Part shown: piece by piece, positions 16,907 to 26,139 of the stretch | Layout of the letters: each line of letters starts with the position of its first letter | How positions within the stretch are numbered: the first letter of the stretch is position 1 | Assembly: GCA_038522635.1 (NCBI GenBank) | Contig: JBCBJZ010000033.1 | Span: 1-26,139 of the forward strand | Direction: 5' to 3' | Source of the DNA: JBCBJZ01 sp038522635 | GTDB lineage: Bacteria > Pseudomonadota > Alphaproteobacteria > Rhizobiales > Hyphomicrobiaceae | Length of the DNA: 26,139 bases | Position numbers and translations under genes: made by a program | The notes under the pieces: generated by a model | The model's input: only the letters and a program-made list of their open reading frames with translations | Told to the model about the DNA's origin: nothing | The model's database searches: none

Positions 16907-18061
16907 TCACGGCTTCTTCTTGTTGCGGCGGATGCGCTCCATCATAGCGCGGAGCTGATCGCACGGGTCGGGACGCTTCATACGCGGCGTGAACACCACC
17001 GCATCAGCGACCGGCCGCCCGGCGGGATCGCGCGGCACCTGCGCGGCAGCGTCGGTCCGACCGGGCTCAACCTCCGCATGGACGATCACCGCGATGGCGC
17101 TGCGCACGATGCCGCGGCGCATCAGGTAGAGCGGCACCGCGCGGTCGGCCCGCACATGTCCGTTGCCTGCGATCAGGACCGCGCCAGGCGACGGCGGTTT
17201 TTGCGCATCCCTTGGCCCTGGCCCAGGCCCTGCCCCTGGCGAAGGCCCTCCCGCTGCCCCTGAGACGGGCGCTGACACCTGCGATCCTGACCGCTTCGGC
17301 TCAGGCGCTAGCATCGCGTCAGCCATCCGCGCGTCGCGAAAGCGTTGCACATCGACCATGGAGGGGATCATACGCGCTGGCATCAAGTTGCAGTGCCCGA
17401 CCATGAGTTCACGCTCAAGCGCCGCCTGCTCAGCCGGCCCCAACGGCGTCAGACCCAGGGCCGCCCGGCGTTTCGCATCGAGCCAAACGTCAAGGCCTTG
17501 GCGCCCGATCCGGCGCACGTCGCGCCGCGCCGCGCTACCTGCACGCAGCGACAGCCCCTCCAGGATCGCCTGCTCGATGATCGGACGGTAGAGCGCGGCC
17601 GGAGGCCAGCCTGAAGCGTTCCATTTGACGAGCTTGAAAAAGGCATCGGCGGTGCGCGCGGCTTCTGCGCCATCGCGCGGGCGCCCCTGAACAGCCAGCG
17701 CGCCCATCTGGTCGTCGTTCAACATTTCAAGGACCACCGGGCCGCCGCGCGCGCCCCGTCCAACCAACGCGTGCGCCTGCAAACGATGGTGATCTGGATT
17801 GTCGTGGACTTCACCGAGCAGCAGAAACGGGCGGGTCGCGAGATCGTCACGCCAAGCGGGATCATCGATGGCGGTGAGCCTGGTCTGCCCCAGGCGCCAC
17901 ACCTTGCCCACGAGTGGATGACCGGTCTGCTGCGTGCTGCGCCAGGCGGTGACGGGCTCGCGCAGCGAAGGCGCACGCATGGCGTTGCGGGCGGACGCAC
18001 GTTGGACAGCTACGGCAGGCGGTGGGCTTGATCGGAAACGCGGCTTCAGCGGATCACTCAT
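16907..18061 (-). CDS. ChaN-like (heme-binding uptake type) protein
   Basis: Belongs to the ChaN/Cofac_haem_bdg family; characterised ChaN proteins are heme-binding lipoproteins linked to iron uptake. At 384 residues it shows the family's LLGEVHDNPDHH (residues 81-92), VVLEMLNDDQMGAL, HCNLMPARMIPSMVDVQRFR (about 225-250) and VLIAGNGHVRADRAVPLYL (about 300). Before the last motif there is an insertion of roughly 30 residues rich in Gly, Pro and Ser (GGPSPGAGPGPGPR). I see no signal peptide or lipobox in the 75-residue N-terminal extension, which is basic and Pro-rich, so either the true start differs or the protein is not exported as in model ChaN. It follows carA by 108 bases on the same strand. 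The heme role is inferred from the family. Confidence 0.75.
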   Translation of the reverse strand: MSDPLKPRFRSSPPPAVAVQRASARNAMRAPSLREPVTAWRSTQQTGHPLVGKVWRLGQTRLTAIDDPAWRDDLATRPFLLLGEVHDNPDHHRLQAHALVGRGARGGPVVLEMLNDDQMGALAVQGRPRDGAEAARTADAFFKLVKWNASGWPPAALYRPIIEQAILEGLSLRAGSAARRDVRRIGRQGLDVWLDAKRRAALGLTPLGPAEQAALERELMVGHCNLMPARMIPSMVDVQRFRDARMADAMLAPEPKRSGSQVSAPVSGAAGGPSPGAGPGPGPRDAQKPPSPGAVLIAGNGHVRADRAVPLYLMRRGIVRSAIAVIVHAEVEPGRTDAAAQVPRDPAGRPVADAVVFTPRMKRPDPCDQLRAMMERIRRNKKKP

Positions 18062-18169
18062 GCCGTGACGTTTAGCAGCCCATGGCGGGCTTCGCTACAG
18101 AGCGGGCGTGTTAGCGTCGGCGCCGAGCCTTGCCGTCCGCTCCCAGCTTCGTGTCCCGTTTGCGCGGGC

Positions 18170-19444
18170 TCACGCGCGAGCGGCCGCACGCGCCTTACGA
18201 TGGGCCCGCATCGCATCGGCAAACCGCGCAAACAGGTACCGGCTGTCCTGCGGGCCGGGCGATGCTTCAGGGTGATACTGTACCGAGAACACCGGGCGAT
18301 CTGCCAGTGCCAACCCGCAGTTCGACCCATCGAACAGCGAAACATGCGTCTGATCGATCGCGTCGGGCAGGCTGTCGGCATCCACCGCAAACCCATGGTT
18401 CATCGACGTGATCTCAACCTTGCCGGTGGTCAGGTCCTTGACCGGATGGTTGGCGCCATGGTGGCCCTGGTGCATCTTGCGCGTGGTCCCGCCAAGCGCG
18501 AGCCCCAGGATCTGATGGCCTAAGCAGATGCCGAACATGGGCCGCTGGGCTTCGAGCAAGGTCCGCACATGGTCCAGCGCGTAAAGCCCCGTCGCGGCCG
18601 GATCGCCAGGCCCGTTCGACAAAAAGATGCCGTCGGGATCGCGCGCCAGAATGTCCTGCGCGCTTTCGGTCGCCGGCACCACGGTAACGCGGCAGCCCGC
18701 ATCGACGAGGCAGCGCAGGATGTTGGTTTTGAGCCCGTAGTCGATCGCGACCACATGGAAGGGCTCTTCGGCGCCGGCGGCCGCTTTGTCCGGTTCGCCA
18801 TACCCCTGTCCCCATTGCCACGTCCCCTCGCTCCAGGTGTAGCTTTGGCCGGTGGTGACCTCTTTGGCGAGGTCCATGCCCTCCAGCCCTGGCCAGGCCT
18901 TCGCCTTGGCCTTGAGGTCATCGAGGTCGAAGCGGCCTTGAGGGTCATGCGCGATGACGGCGTTGGGCATACCGTTTTCGCGGATGTGGACGGTCAGCGC
19001 GCGGGTGTCGATACCAGCAAGGCCGACGATGTTGCGTTGGCGCAGCCAGGCGTCGAGGTGATCACCGGCGCGGTAGTTGGATGGCGTGGTGATGGCTGCG
19101 CGCATGATCGCGCCGCGCACGCCGGACGAGGCTGCCGGATTCGAGGTCTCGCTGTCTTCGACGTTGGTGCCGACGTTGCCGACGTGCGGGAACGTGAAGG
19201 TGATGATCTGCCCAGCGTAAGAGGGGTCGGTCAGGACCTCCTGATAGCCCGTCATCGCGGTGTTGAAGCAAACTTCGCCGACCGCTGCGCCCTGCGCGCC
19301 CAGGCCCTGCCCGTAAATCACCGTCCCGTCGGCCAGCACCAGGCAGCCGGTCGCGACGTGAGCGGCATGGGCGCCCTCATCGGCCGCATCCGCGGTGGGC
19401 CAGGGGGCAGGCGCGCCAACGGGCGCTGCGGTAACGTCACTCAT
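18170..19444 (-). CDS. carA: Carbamoyl-phosphate synthase small (glutaminase) subunit
   Basis: Hydrolyses glutamine and delivers ammonia to CarB for carbamoyl phosphate synthesis. At 424 residues it has the CarA N-terminal domain (GCLVLADGTVIYGQGLG, FNTAMTGYQEVLTDPSYAGQ) and a class I glutamine amidotransferase domain with the nucleophile Cys307 in FGICLGHQILG and His391/Glu393 in YHPEASPGPQDS. It has about 35 extra Ala/Pro-rich residues at the N-terminus compared with many CarA. The ATG at 19444 has GAGGA 8 bases upstream; an earlier in-frame TTG at 19459 is less likely. It is transcribed divergently from yqeY. Confidence 0.97.
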   Translation of the reverse strand: MSDVTAAPVGAPAPWPTADAADEGAHAAHVATGCLVLADGTVIYGQGLGAQGAAVGEVCFNTAMTGYQEVLTDPSYAGQIITFTFPHVGNVGTNVEDSETSNPAASSGVRGAIMRAAITTPSNYRAGDHLDAWLRQRNIVGLAGIDTRALTVHIRENGMPNAVIAHDPQGRFDLDDLKAKAKAWPGLEGMDLAKEVTTGQSYTWSEGTWQWGQGYGEPDKAAAGAEEPFHVVAIDYGLKTNILRCLVDAGCRVTVVPATESAQDILARDPDGIFLSNGPGDPAATGLYALDHVRTLLEAQRPMFGICLGHQILGLALGGTTRKMHQGHHGANHPVKDLTTGKVEITSMNHGFAVDADSLPDAIDQTHVSLFDGSNCGLALADRPVFSVQYHPEASPGPQDSRYLFARFADAMRAHRKARAAARA

Positions 19445-19847
19445 GGCATGGTTCCTCAACGGTGGCAGCCGGCCACGGTCGGTGCATGGGGTTCACGCGG
19501 CGTTGCAGGCAGGCGGTGTGCGCGCTCATCTCTCAGGGCAAGCGATCGGCAGCGGCATAACCTGACGGCTGCGCCTTGTCATCTGGTGCAGGCCATCCGT
19601 TGCCGTCATACGCGGCCGAACGCCCACAAAAGATGAAGCGCGCAAAGCCAACAGACCTTGCGAGAGCTGGGCGAGAGCTGGGCAAGAGCCAGCCCCGCCG
19701 CCTCGTCCTTCGCTGGCGTTGCCGCGCTTGCACGGCCCCAGGCGACGCCCTAATCAGGGGAATTCAATTCAAACGCCAAGCGTTCAGGTGCTGAGCGCTG
19801 CACGATGAGCGTTCAAGCGCGACACCGCCAAGAGAGGGCCCGCACCC
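19445..19847. other. Divergent intergenic region between carA and yqeY
   Basis: No gene can be supported in these 403 bases. They contain almost three tandem copies of an 11-mer GCGAGAGCTGG (19660-19692, the last one imperfect) and the candidate yqeY promoter described next. No clear carA promoter was found on the minus strand. Confidence 0.55.
19728..19756 (+). promoter_or_regulatory. Candidate promoter of yqeY
   Basis: TTGCAC (19728-19733), a 17-base spacer and TAATCA (19751-19756) could drive yqeY, about 90 bases upstream of its start. The -35 resembles that of the rpsF promoter; the -10 is weaker. Confidence 0.35.
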
Positions 19848-20300
19848 ATGCGTGACGACATCACCGCCGGAATGAAGGCCGCCATGAAGGCCCAGGACAA
19901 GCGCCGCGTGTCGACGCTGCGGCTCATCATGGCGGCCATCAAGGACCGCGATGTGGCTGCCCGCGGCGCCGGTCATGAGCGCATTTCCGATGATGAGATC
20001 CTTGATGTCCTCGCCAAGATGATCAAGCAGCGCCGTGAGTCCGTGCAGAACTACGAGGAAGGCGGGCGCGCCGAACTGGCTCAGCAGGAAAACGAAGAGA
20101 TCGAGATCATCCAGGAGTTTTTGCCGCGCCAACTCGATGAGCGTGAAACGCAAGCCGCAATTGACGCGGTGATCGAGGATATCGGTGCAGCAGGTCTGAA
20201 GGACATGGGGCGGACCATGGCAGCGTTGAAGGAGCGCTACGCGAACCAGATCGACTTTTCGAAAGCCGGCCCGCAGGTCAAAGAGCGCTTGAAAGACTGA
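19848..20300 (+). CDS. GatB/YqeY domain protein
   Basis: A 150-residue protein of the stand-alone YqeY family, homologous to the C-terminal tRNA-interacting domain of the GatB amidotransferase subunit. MKAQDKRRVSTLRLIMAAIK near the start, the central QRRESVQNYEEGGRAELAQQ and EIIQEFLPRQL are typical. It is all-helical with no membrane segment. The precise role of free YqeY is not established, though it is often next to rpsU, dnaG or rpoD. Here it lies between carA (divergent) and dnaG, the usual order in several alphaproteobacterial groups. GAGGG lies about 11 bases before the ATG. Confidence 0.93.
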   Translation: MRDDITAGMKAAMKAQDKRRVSTLRLIMAAIKDRDVAARGAGHERISDDEILDVLAKMIKQRRESVQNYEEGGRAELAQQENEEIEIIQEFLPRQLDERETQAAIDAVIEDIGAAGLKDMGRTMAALKERYANQIDFSKAGPQVKERLKD

Positions 20301-20345
20301 AGGCCTGACTTGACGACCGATTTGGCCTCGGCGCGTTCGTTTTTT

Positions 20346-20375
20346 GCCCTGCAGGTCGGGGCTGCGCTGCAGGGC
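20346..20375 (+). other. Perfect hairpin downstream of yqeY
   Basis: GCCCTGCAG (20346-20354) pairs perfectly with CTGCAGGGC (20367-20375) with a 12-base loop. A T6 tract precedes rather than follows it on the plus strand, so it is not a textbook terminator for yqeY. It begins the 347-base yqeY-dnaG gap, which otherwise holds the family C and B repeats and no gene. Confidence 0.55.
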
Positions 20376-20394
20376 GGACAGAGCTGACGGAGCC

Positions 20395-20468
20395 TAGAGC
20401 AACGGGCGCAAAGTGTGAGTCACCGGCTTAAACACTCACGCCTTCCCTTTGCGCCCAAAGTTGCTCTG
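20395..20468. repeat. Intergenic repeat family C, copy 1
   Basis: Nested hairpin: GAGCAAC/GTTGCTC outermost, GGCGCAAAG/CTTTGCGCC next, GTGAGT/ACTCAC innermost. It begins TAGAGCAACGGGCGCAAAG. A second copy starts at 26081. The family B repeat copy 2 begins only 12 bases further on. Confidence 0.85.
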
Positions 20469-20479
20469 CACTTTAAGAT

Positions 20480-20543
20480 TAGATCATCTTTGGGCGATTT
20501 CGGGCTCACCTTTGGTGATCCCGATAAATCGCCCGATGATCTA
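20480..20543. repeat. Intergenic repeat family B, copy 2 (inverted)
   Basis: Hairpin with arms TAGATCATC-TTT-GGGCGATTT and AAATCGCCCGATGATCTA (three extra T in the left arm) and inner stem CGGGCTCACC/GGTGATCCCG. The asymmetric inner stem shows that it is inverted relative to copy 1 at 10082. It lies about 100 bases upstream of dnaG. Confidence 0.85.
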
Positions 20544-20647
20544 GGGGAATAACGGGGACGGCCGCCGATCGAGCGGCCTGGACAACCGGCAGGCGCACGC
20601 GAATCAGCTAACTTCGCGTCAACCTCAATTCAACCGCCGGTTCGCCC

Positions 20648-22639
20648 ATGAAGTACCCGCCCCATCTGCTGGATGAAATCCGCGCGCGCCTTTCGGTCAG
20701 CGATGTGGTGGGGCGCACCGTCCCGCTGAAGCGCAAGGGACGCGAGTTCGCCGGGCTCTCGCCCTTCAAGACCGAGAAGACGCCTTCGTTTTTCGTCAAC
20801 GACCAGAAGGGCTTCTACCACTGCTTTGCAAGCGGCGAGCACGGCGACATCTTCACCTTCCTGATGAAGACGCAAGGGACGACGTTCCCCGAAGCGGTGG
20901 AGCAGTTGGCGGGCGAAGCGGGCGTGAGCCTGCCCAAACCGCAGCCGCGCACCCGGGTCGAGCAGCAACGCGAGGACGAAAGAACGAGGCTCCATCGCCT
21001 GGTGGAGGCGGCTGCCGCGTTCTTTCAAGCCGCGCTGTTGCGCGATGACGCTGCGCACGCGCGCGCTTACCTTGAGCAGCGCGGCCTCACCGCGCGCGAG
21101 CGGGAAGCTTTCAGCGTCGGCTATGCGCCATCGGGCCATGCCGTCTTGCATGATCATCTGGCCCAACACGGCTTTAGTCCGGCCGAGATGGCGCGCGCCG
21201 GCATGCGTGTGGCTGGACCCGACATCTCACGGCCCTACGACCGGTTTCGCGACCGCATCATGTTTCCGATCACCGACAGCCGAGGACGGGTGATCGCGTT
21301 TGGCGGGCGCGCGCTCTCCAAGGACGTGCAGGCGAAGTACATGAACTCGCCTGAAACGCCGCTCTTTCACAAAGGCCGCGTGCTGTTCAACTACCCAAGG
21401 GCCCGCGAGGCGGCCTACAAGGCTGGCGATCTGCTTGTGGTTGAAGGCTACATGGACGTGATCGCCCTTGCCGGCGCCGGGTTTGCCCAGGCGGTGGCAC
21501 CCCTCGGCACCGCGCTGACCGCCGAGCAGATCGCGCTGCTTTGGCGTGCCTGCCCTGAACCCATCCTATGCTTCGATGGCGACGGCGCCGGGCGCAAGGC
21601 CGCCTACCGGGCGATCGATGTCGCGCTGCCGCTGTTGGTGCCTGGCAAGAGCTTGCGTTTCGCCTTCATGCCCGACGGCGTCGATCCAGACGATCTGGTG
21701 CGCGCTGAGGGGCCAGCAGGTCTACGCCGTGTGCTGCAGGGTGCCGTTGCGCTTTCCGATGTGCTGTTTGAGCGCGAATGGGCGGCGGGCGAGGGCCGCT
21801 GGGACACGCCTGAACGCCGCGCGCAGCTTGAACGCAACCTTTATGGCTTCGCCGGCCGGATTGAGGATACGGCCGTACGGGGGCACTACGAGCGCGCCAT
21901 CAAGGACCAGCTTTTCCATCGTTTTCGCCGTTCCCCTGCGCACGCCAAGCCCGGCCACACAGCAGACCCTGCAAGGGGCGCTGGCCCTGGTTCAGGGCGT
22001 TGGTCGGGCCCCGGAGCGCCGCGTGGCACGGGCGCCGATGCCGCCGATGAACAGTGGCGAAACGTCGCTCGCGAAGCGGCGACCCCGCCTTCGCAACGCG
22101 GTCGCGCGCCCCTGCGCAAGCTCCCGCAAGCGGGCTCCAACGCGAGCCGTGCGCTGCGCTCAAGCCGCCTCGTCGCAAACCACAATCCCAGGCAATGCCT
22201 GGAAGCCACAATCCTATGGGGCTTGGTCCAGGCGCCCTGGCTGCTGGAGGATCACGCAGAGGCCGTCGCCGACCTGGCGCTCGACATGCCGCCCTTTATC
22301 GCCTTGCGCGATGAAATCTTAACGCTTCACGCGTCACATGTTTCGCTTGACACTGTAACTCTGCGCACCCAAGTGTCGTCGGCAGGGCTGCAACCAGCCA
22401 TCGCGCTCGCCGAGCGCCACAGCGCATCATTGCGTGACACAACAGCAATCGACGATGGTGAACGCTCTCAGATTGAGCGGTCATGGTCGAACGCTGTCCA
22501 GCTTCACCAGCAGCAACGCGGACTACAACAGGAGTTGGAGGACGCACGCCGACTTTTTGATGCGCGCCAGGACGACATGTCTTTCAATCGCTTGGCCTTC
22601 ATCAAAAGACAGTTGCTGGAATTGAGTGGGCCTTCTTGA
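20648..22639 (+). CDS. dnaG: DNA primase DnaG
   Basis: Synthesises RNA primers for DNA replication at the fork with DnaB helicase. At 663 residues it has the N-terminal CHC2-type domain (residues 1-100), the TOPRIM catalytic core with VVEGYMDVIAL and CFDGDGAGRKAA, and a C-terminal helicase-binding region after a basic Pro/Gly-rich linker (about 435-510). In the zinc-binding domain three of four expected ligands are replaced: GLSPFKTEKTPSF has Ser38 and Lys41 where Cys and His are usual, and YHCFASGEHGD keeps Cys59 but has Ser62. Related losses are known to me in alphaproteobacterial primases, so this is not a sign of a broken gene. The start MKYPPHLLDEIRARL is family-like, though its SD is weak. 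It precedes rpoD. Confidence 0.96.
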   Translation: MKYPPHLLDEIRARLSVSDVVGRTVPLKRKGREFAGLSPFKTEKTPSFFVNDQKGFYHCFASGEHGDIFTFLMKTQGTTFPEAVEQLAGEAGVSLPKPQPRTRVEQQREDERTRLHRLVEAAAAFFQAALLRDDAAHARAYLEQRGLTAREREAFSVGYAPSGHAVLHDHLAQHGFSPAEMARAGMRVAGPDISRPYDRFRDRIMFPITDSRGRVIAFGGRALSKDVQAKYMNSPETPLFHKGRVLFNYPRAREAAYKAGDLLVVEGYMDVIALAGAGFAQAVAPLGTALTAEQIALLWRACPEPILCFDGDGAGRKAAYRAIDVALPLLVPGKSLRFAFMPDGVDPDDLVRAEGPAGLRRVLQGAVALSDVLFEREWAAGEGRWDTPERRAQLERNLYGFAGRIEDTAVRGHYERAIKDQLFHRFRRSPAHAKPGHTADPARGAGPGSGRWSGPGAPRGTGADAADEQWRNVAREAATPPSQRGRAPLRKLPQAGSNASRALRSSRLVANHNPRQCLEATILWGLVQAPWLLEDHAEAVADLALDMPPFIALRDEILTLHASHVSLDTVTLRTQVSSAGLQPAIALAERHSASLRDTTAIDDGERSQIERSWSNAVQLHQQQRGLQQELEDARRLFDARQDDMSFNRLAFIKRQLLELSGPS

Positions 22640-23111
22640 TCCACCGCATCGGCACCGGAACTGCTCCTGCTTGGCAGGGCACCGGTAGCTTGAGACGACG
22701 GATCAGGCTCAACGCAAAGATTTGCGTCGCGACGGGGATAGACCTGCGAAGCGACGGCAAGCGTGCGTACCAGGGGATGGTTCGCGCGCGAGACGGCTAA
22801 CGGTGGGATCGATCGCAGGCGGTTGAAGCGCCTCGCGATCAACGAGACACAAACGACGCGAACGACGGGACGAAGACGGCGAGGGAACGCAACATCGCGT
22901 CGCGGTAGATGCCGCACCGACAGCGTTCAGAAACGTGAAGCGAGAGACCTAGCAGCCGCTTCGGTCGACACACACTTGGCCAGGTACAGGTCGTGTGCGC
23001 TGAACGCTTGTCTCGCCGGCGACTGGGCCGTCGACTGGAATGACCCTGCGCGCCGCGCGCAAACAGCATTGGCCGGGCCGCCCCCCATGGCCCAAGGAGT
23101 TGACCTGATCG
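22640..23111. other. Intergenic region between dnaG and rpoD
   Basis: No gene can be supported in these 472 bases; the open frames on either strand lack an SD and have atypical composition. It holds a perfect small palindrome ACGCAAAGATTTGCGT around 22714-22729 and a CCTGC/GCAGG hairpin near 22668-22680 without a T-run. It should contain the rpoD promoter, but I could not pick a convincing one. Confidence 0.5.
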
Positions 23112-25151
<2,040 letters not shown>

Positions 25152-25174
25152 TCCCGACCGAGCGGAGGATCTCG

Positions 25175-26083
25175 ATGCGATCGCTCCTGTTCGTTCCAGC
25201 CGACAGCGAACGCAAGCTTGAGAAAGCTGCGGCGAGCGGCGCTGACGCCCTCATCCTCGACCTTGAGGACAGCGTCGCCGTCGACCGCAAGGCGCACGCC
25301 CGGGCACTTGCACGCGCCTACCTCGATGCAGCGCGCGACGGCGGTGATGGTAAAGCCACGTCTGATGGCAATACCGCGTCGCCCGCGCTCTACGTCCGCA
25401 TCAATCCGCTCGATAGCCCTCATTGGCAGGATGATCTTGAAGCGGTCACAGGCGGCGGTCCCTGCGGGATCATTCTTCCCAAAGCGCGCTCGGGCGAAGA
25501 CGTGCAAACGTTGGCCGCAACACTGGCGCCCTTCGAGACCGCCCACGACATCGGGACCGGCGCCATTTCGATCATCGTGATCGCCACCGAGGTCCCAGCG
25601 TCACTGCTGCGCATGCACAGCTATATCGATGCCAGCAAGCGGCTTGAGGGGATCACCTGGGGGGCAGAAGACCTATCGGCGGAAATCGGCGCGGCGCGCG
25701 CGCGTGACGACCAAGGTGCCTACACCGGGCCCTTCCAGTTGGCGCGCAACCTTTGCCTGTTTGCCGCTCACGCGAGCGGGGCCGGCGCGATCGACACGGT
25801 ATTCGTCAATTTTCGCGACCAGGCGGGGCTACGCCGCGAGGCTGAAGATGCCTTGCGCGACGGGTTCAGCGCCAAGATGGCGATCCACCCGGACCAGGTC
25901 GGCATCATCAACGACGTCTTCACGCCCGATGAGGCGCAGATCGCGCGGGCCCAGGCTATCGTCGATCTGTTCGCCGCAAACCCGGGCGCCGGTGTCATCG
26001 CGCTTGACGGTGCCATGCTGGATCGCCCGCACCTGAAGCTCGCCGAACGCCTGCTCGCCCGCGCCAAGGGTCCGGCCGACTAG
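25175..26083 (+). CDS. HpcH/HpaI aldolase-citrate lyase (CitE-like) family protein
   Basis: TIM-barrel C-C lyase of the CitE/malyl-CoA lyase family, 302 residues. Family landmarks: MRSLLFVPADSERKL at the start, DLEDSV (29-34) near the metal site, Arg75 in YVRINPLD, Glu139 in IATEVPAS, Asp166 in GAEDLSAEIG and KMAIHPDQV. These proteins usually act on CoA thioesters such as citryl-CoA, malyl-CoA or methylmalyl-CoA; the substrate cannot be told from sequence. A short Gly/Asp/Ser-rich insertion (about 55-70) precedes Arg75. It begins 23 bases after rpoD with GGAGG upstream of the ATG, so it may be co-transcribed with rpoD. Its TAG stop coincides with the start of a family C repeat. Confidence 0.88.
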   Translation: MRSLLFVPADSERKLEKAAASGADALILDLEDSVAVDRKAHARALARAYLDAARDGGDGKATSDGNTASPALYVRINPLDSPHWQDDLEAVTGGGPCGIILPKARSGEDVQTLAATLAPFETAHDIGTGAISIIVIATEVPASLLRMHSYIDASKRLEGITWGAEDLSAEIGAARARDDQGAYTGPFQLARNLCLFAAHASGAGAIDTVFVNFRDQAGLRREAEDALRDGFSAKMAIHPDQVGIINDVFTPDEAQIARAQAIVDLFAANPGAGVIALDGAMLDRPHLKLAERLLARAKGPAD

Positions 26084-26139
26084 AGCAACGGGCGCAAAGT
26101 GCGAATCACCTGCTCAAACACTGAGGCCTTGCCTTTGCG
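26081..26139. repeat. Intergenic repeat family C, copy 2 (cut by window end)
   Basis: Starts TAGAGCAACGGGCGCAAAG, identical over 19 bases to copy 1 at 20395, and runs to CTTTGCG at the window edge. The inner stem is more diverged than in copy 1. Its first three bases are the stop codon of the CitE-like gene. Confidence 0.83.

Noticed and set aside
19533..19733. 66-codon minus-strand frame upstream of carA
   Set aside because: Arg-rich translation without a start signal or hydrophobic pattern; lies in the divergent promoter region.
20346..20375. Rho-independent terminator for yqeY
   Set aside because: The stem is perfect, but the T-tract precedes the hairpin on the plus strand and none follows it.

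Overview
This 26.1 kb window is a GC-rich chromosomal core region, almost certainly from an alphaproteobacterium. The signs are the gene orders fabD-fabG-acpP-fabF-mltG, rpsF-rpsR-DUF2232-rplI, greA-carB and carA-yqeY-dnaG-rpoD, together with a DnaG whose N-terminal zinc finger has the alphaproteobacterial degenerate form. The gene order resembles Hyphomicrobiales-type genomes, but I cannot name a genus.

Layout. Bases 1-6884 (minus strand) carry a zinc-independent MDR oxidoreductase and the type II fatty-acid synthesis cluster fabD, fabG, acpP, fabF, ending in the peptidoglycan terminase gene mltG. Bases 6885-10077 (plus strand) carry the ribosomal cluster rpsF, rpsR, a DUF2232 membrane protein and rplI, behind a good promoter and a candidate S6:S18 leader hairpin. 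Bases 10140-19444 (minus strand) carry a tiny two-helix membrane protein, greA, carB, a four-copy array of small secreted cationic proteins, a ChaN-like gene and carA. Bases 19848-26083 (plus strand) carry yqeY, dnaG, rpoD and a CitE/HpcH-like lyase.

The least ordinary part is 14.4-16.7 kb. It holds four tandem paralogues of an unrecognised small exported Arg/Lys/aromatic-rich protein with a conserved C-terminal Cys-x10-11-Cys pair. Each copy is its own transcription unit: a CRP-like operator (TGTGATC-N2-GATCAC) 81-91 bp before the start, a -10 placed as in a class II CRP promoter, a predicted 5' end reading ATCGG(CG), usually a hairpin at the extreme 5' end with different stem sequence in each copy, a good SD, and a terminator. 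The third copy is interrupted by one in-frame TAG. Its reading frame continues after the TAG to a family-typical C-terminus, so it is either a very young pseudogene or a readthrough gene.

The second unusual layer is three unrelated families of intergenic palindromic repeats, called A, B and C here. A is a two-hairpin element of about 105 bp, B a hairpin of about 61-64 bp, C a nested hairpin of about 74 bp. Most intact ends carry TAG, TTAG or CTAG. In three places a repeat end supplies or overlaps the stop codon of the adjacent gene (mltG, the 55-residue membrane protein, the CitE-like gene). No tRNA, rRNA, CRISPR array, transposase or prophage gene was seen.
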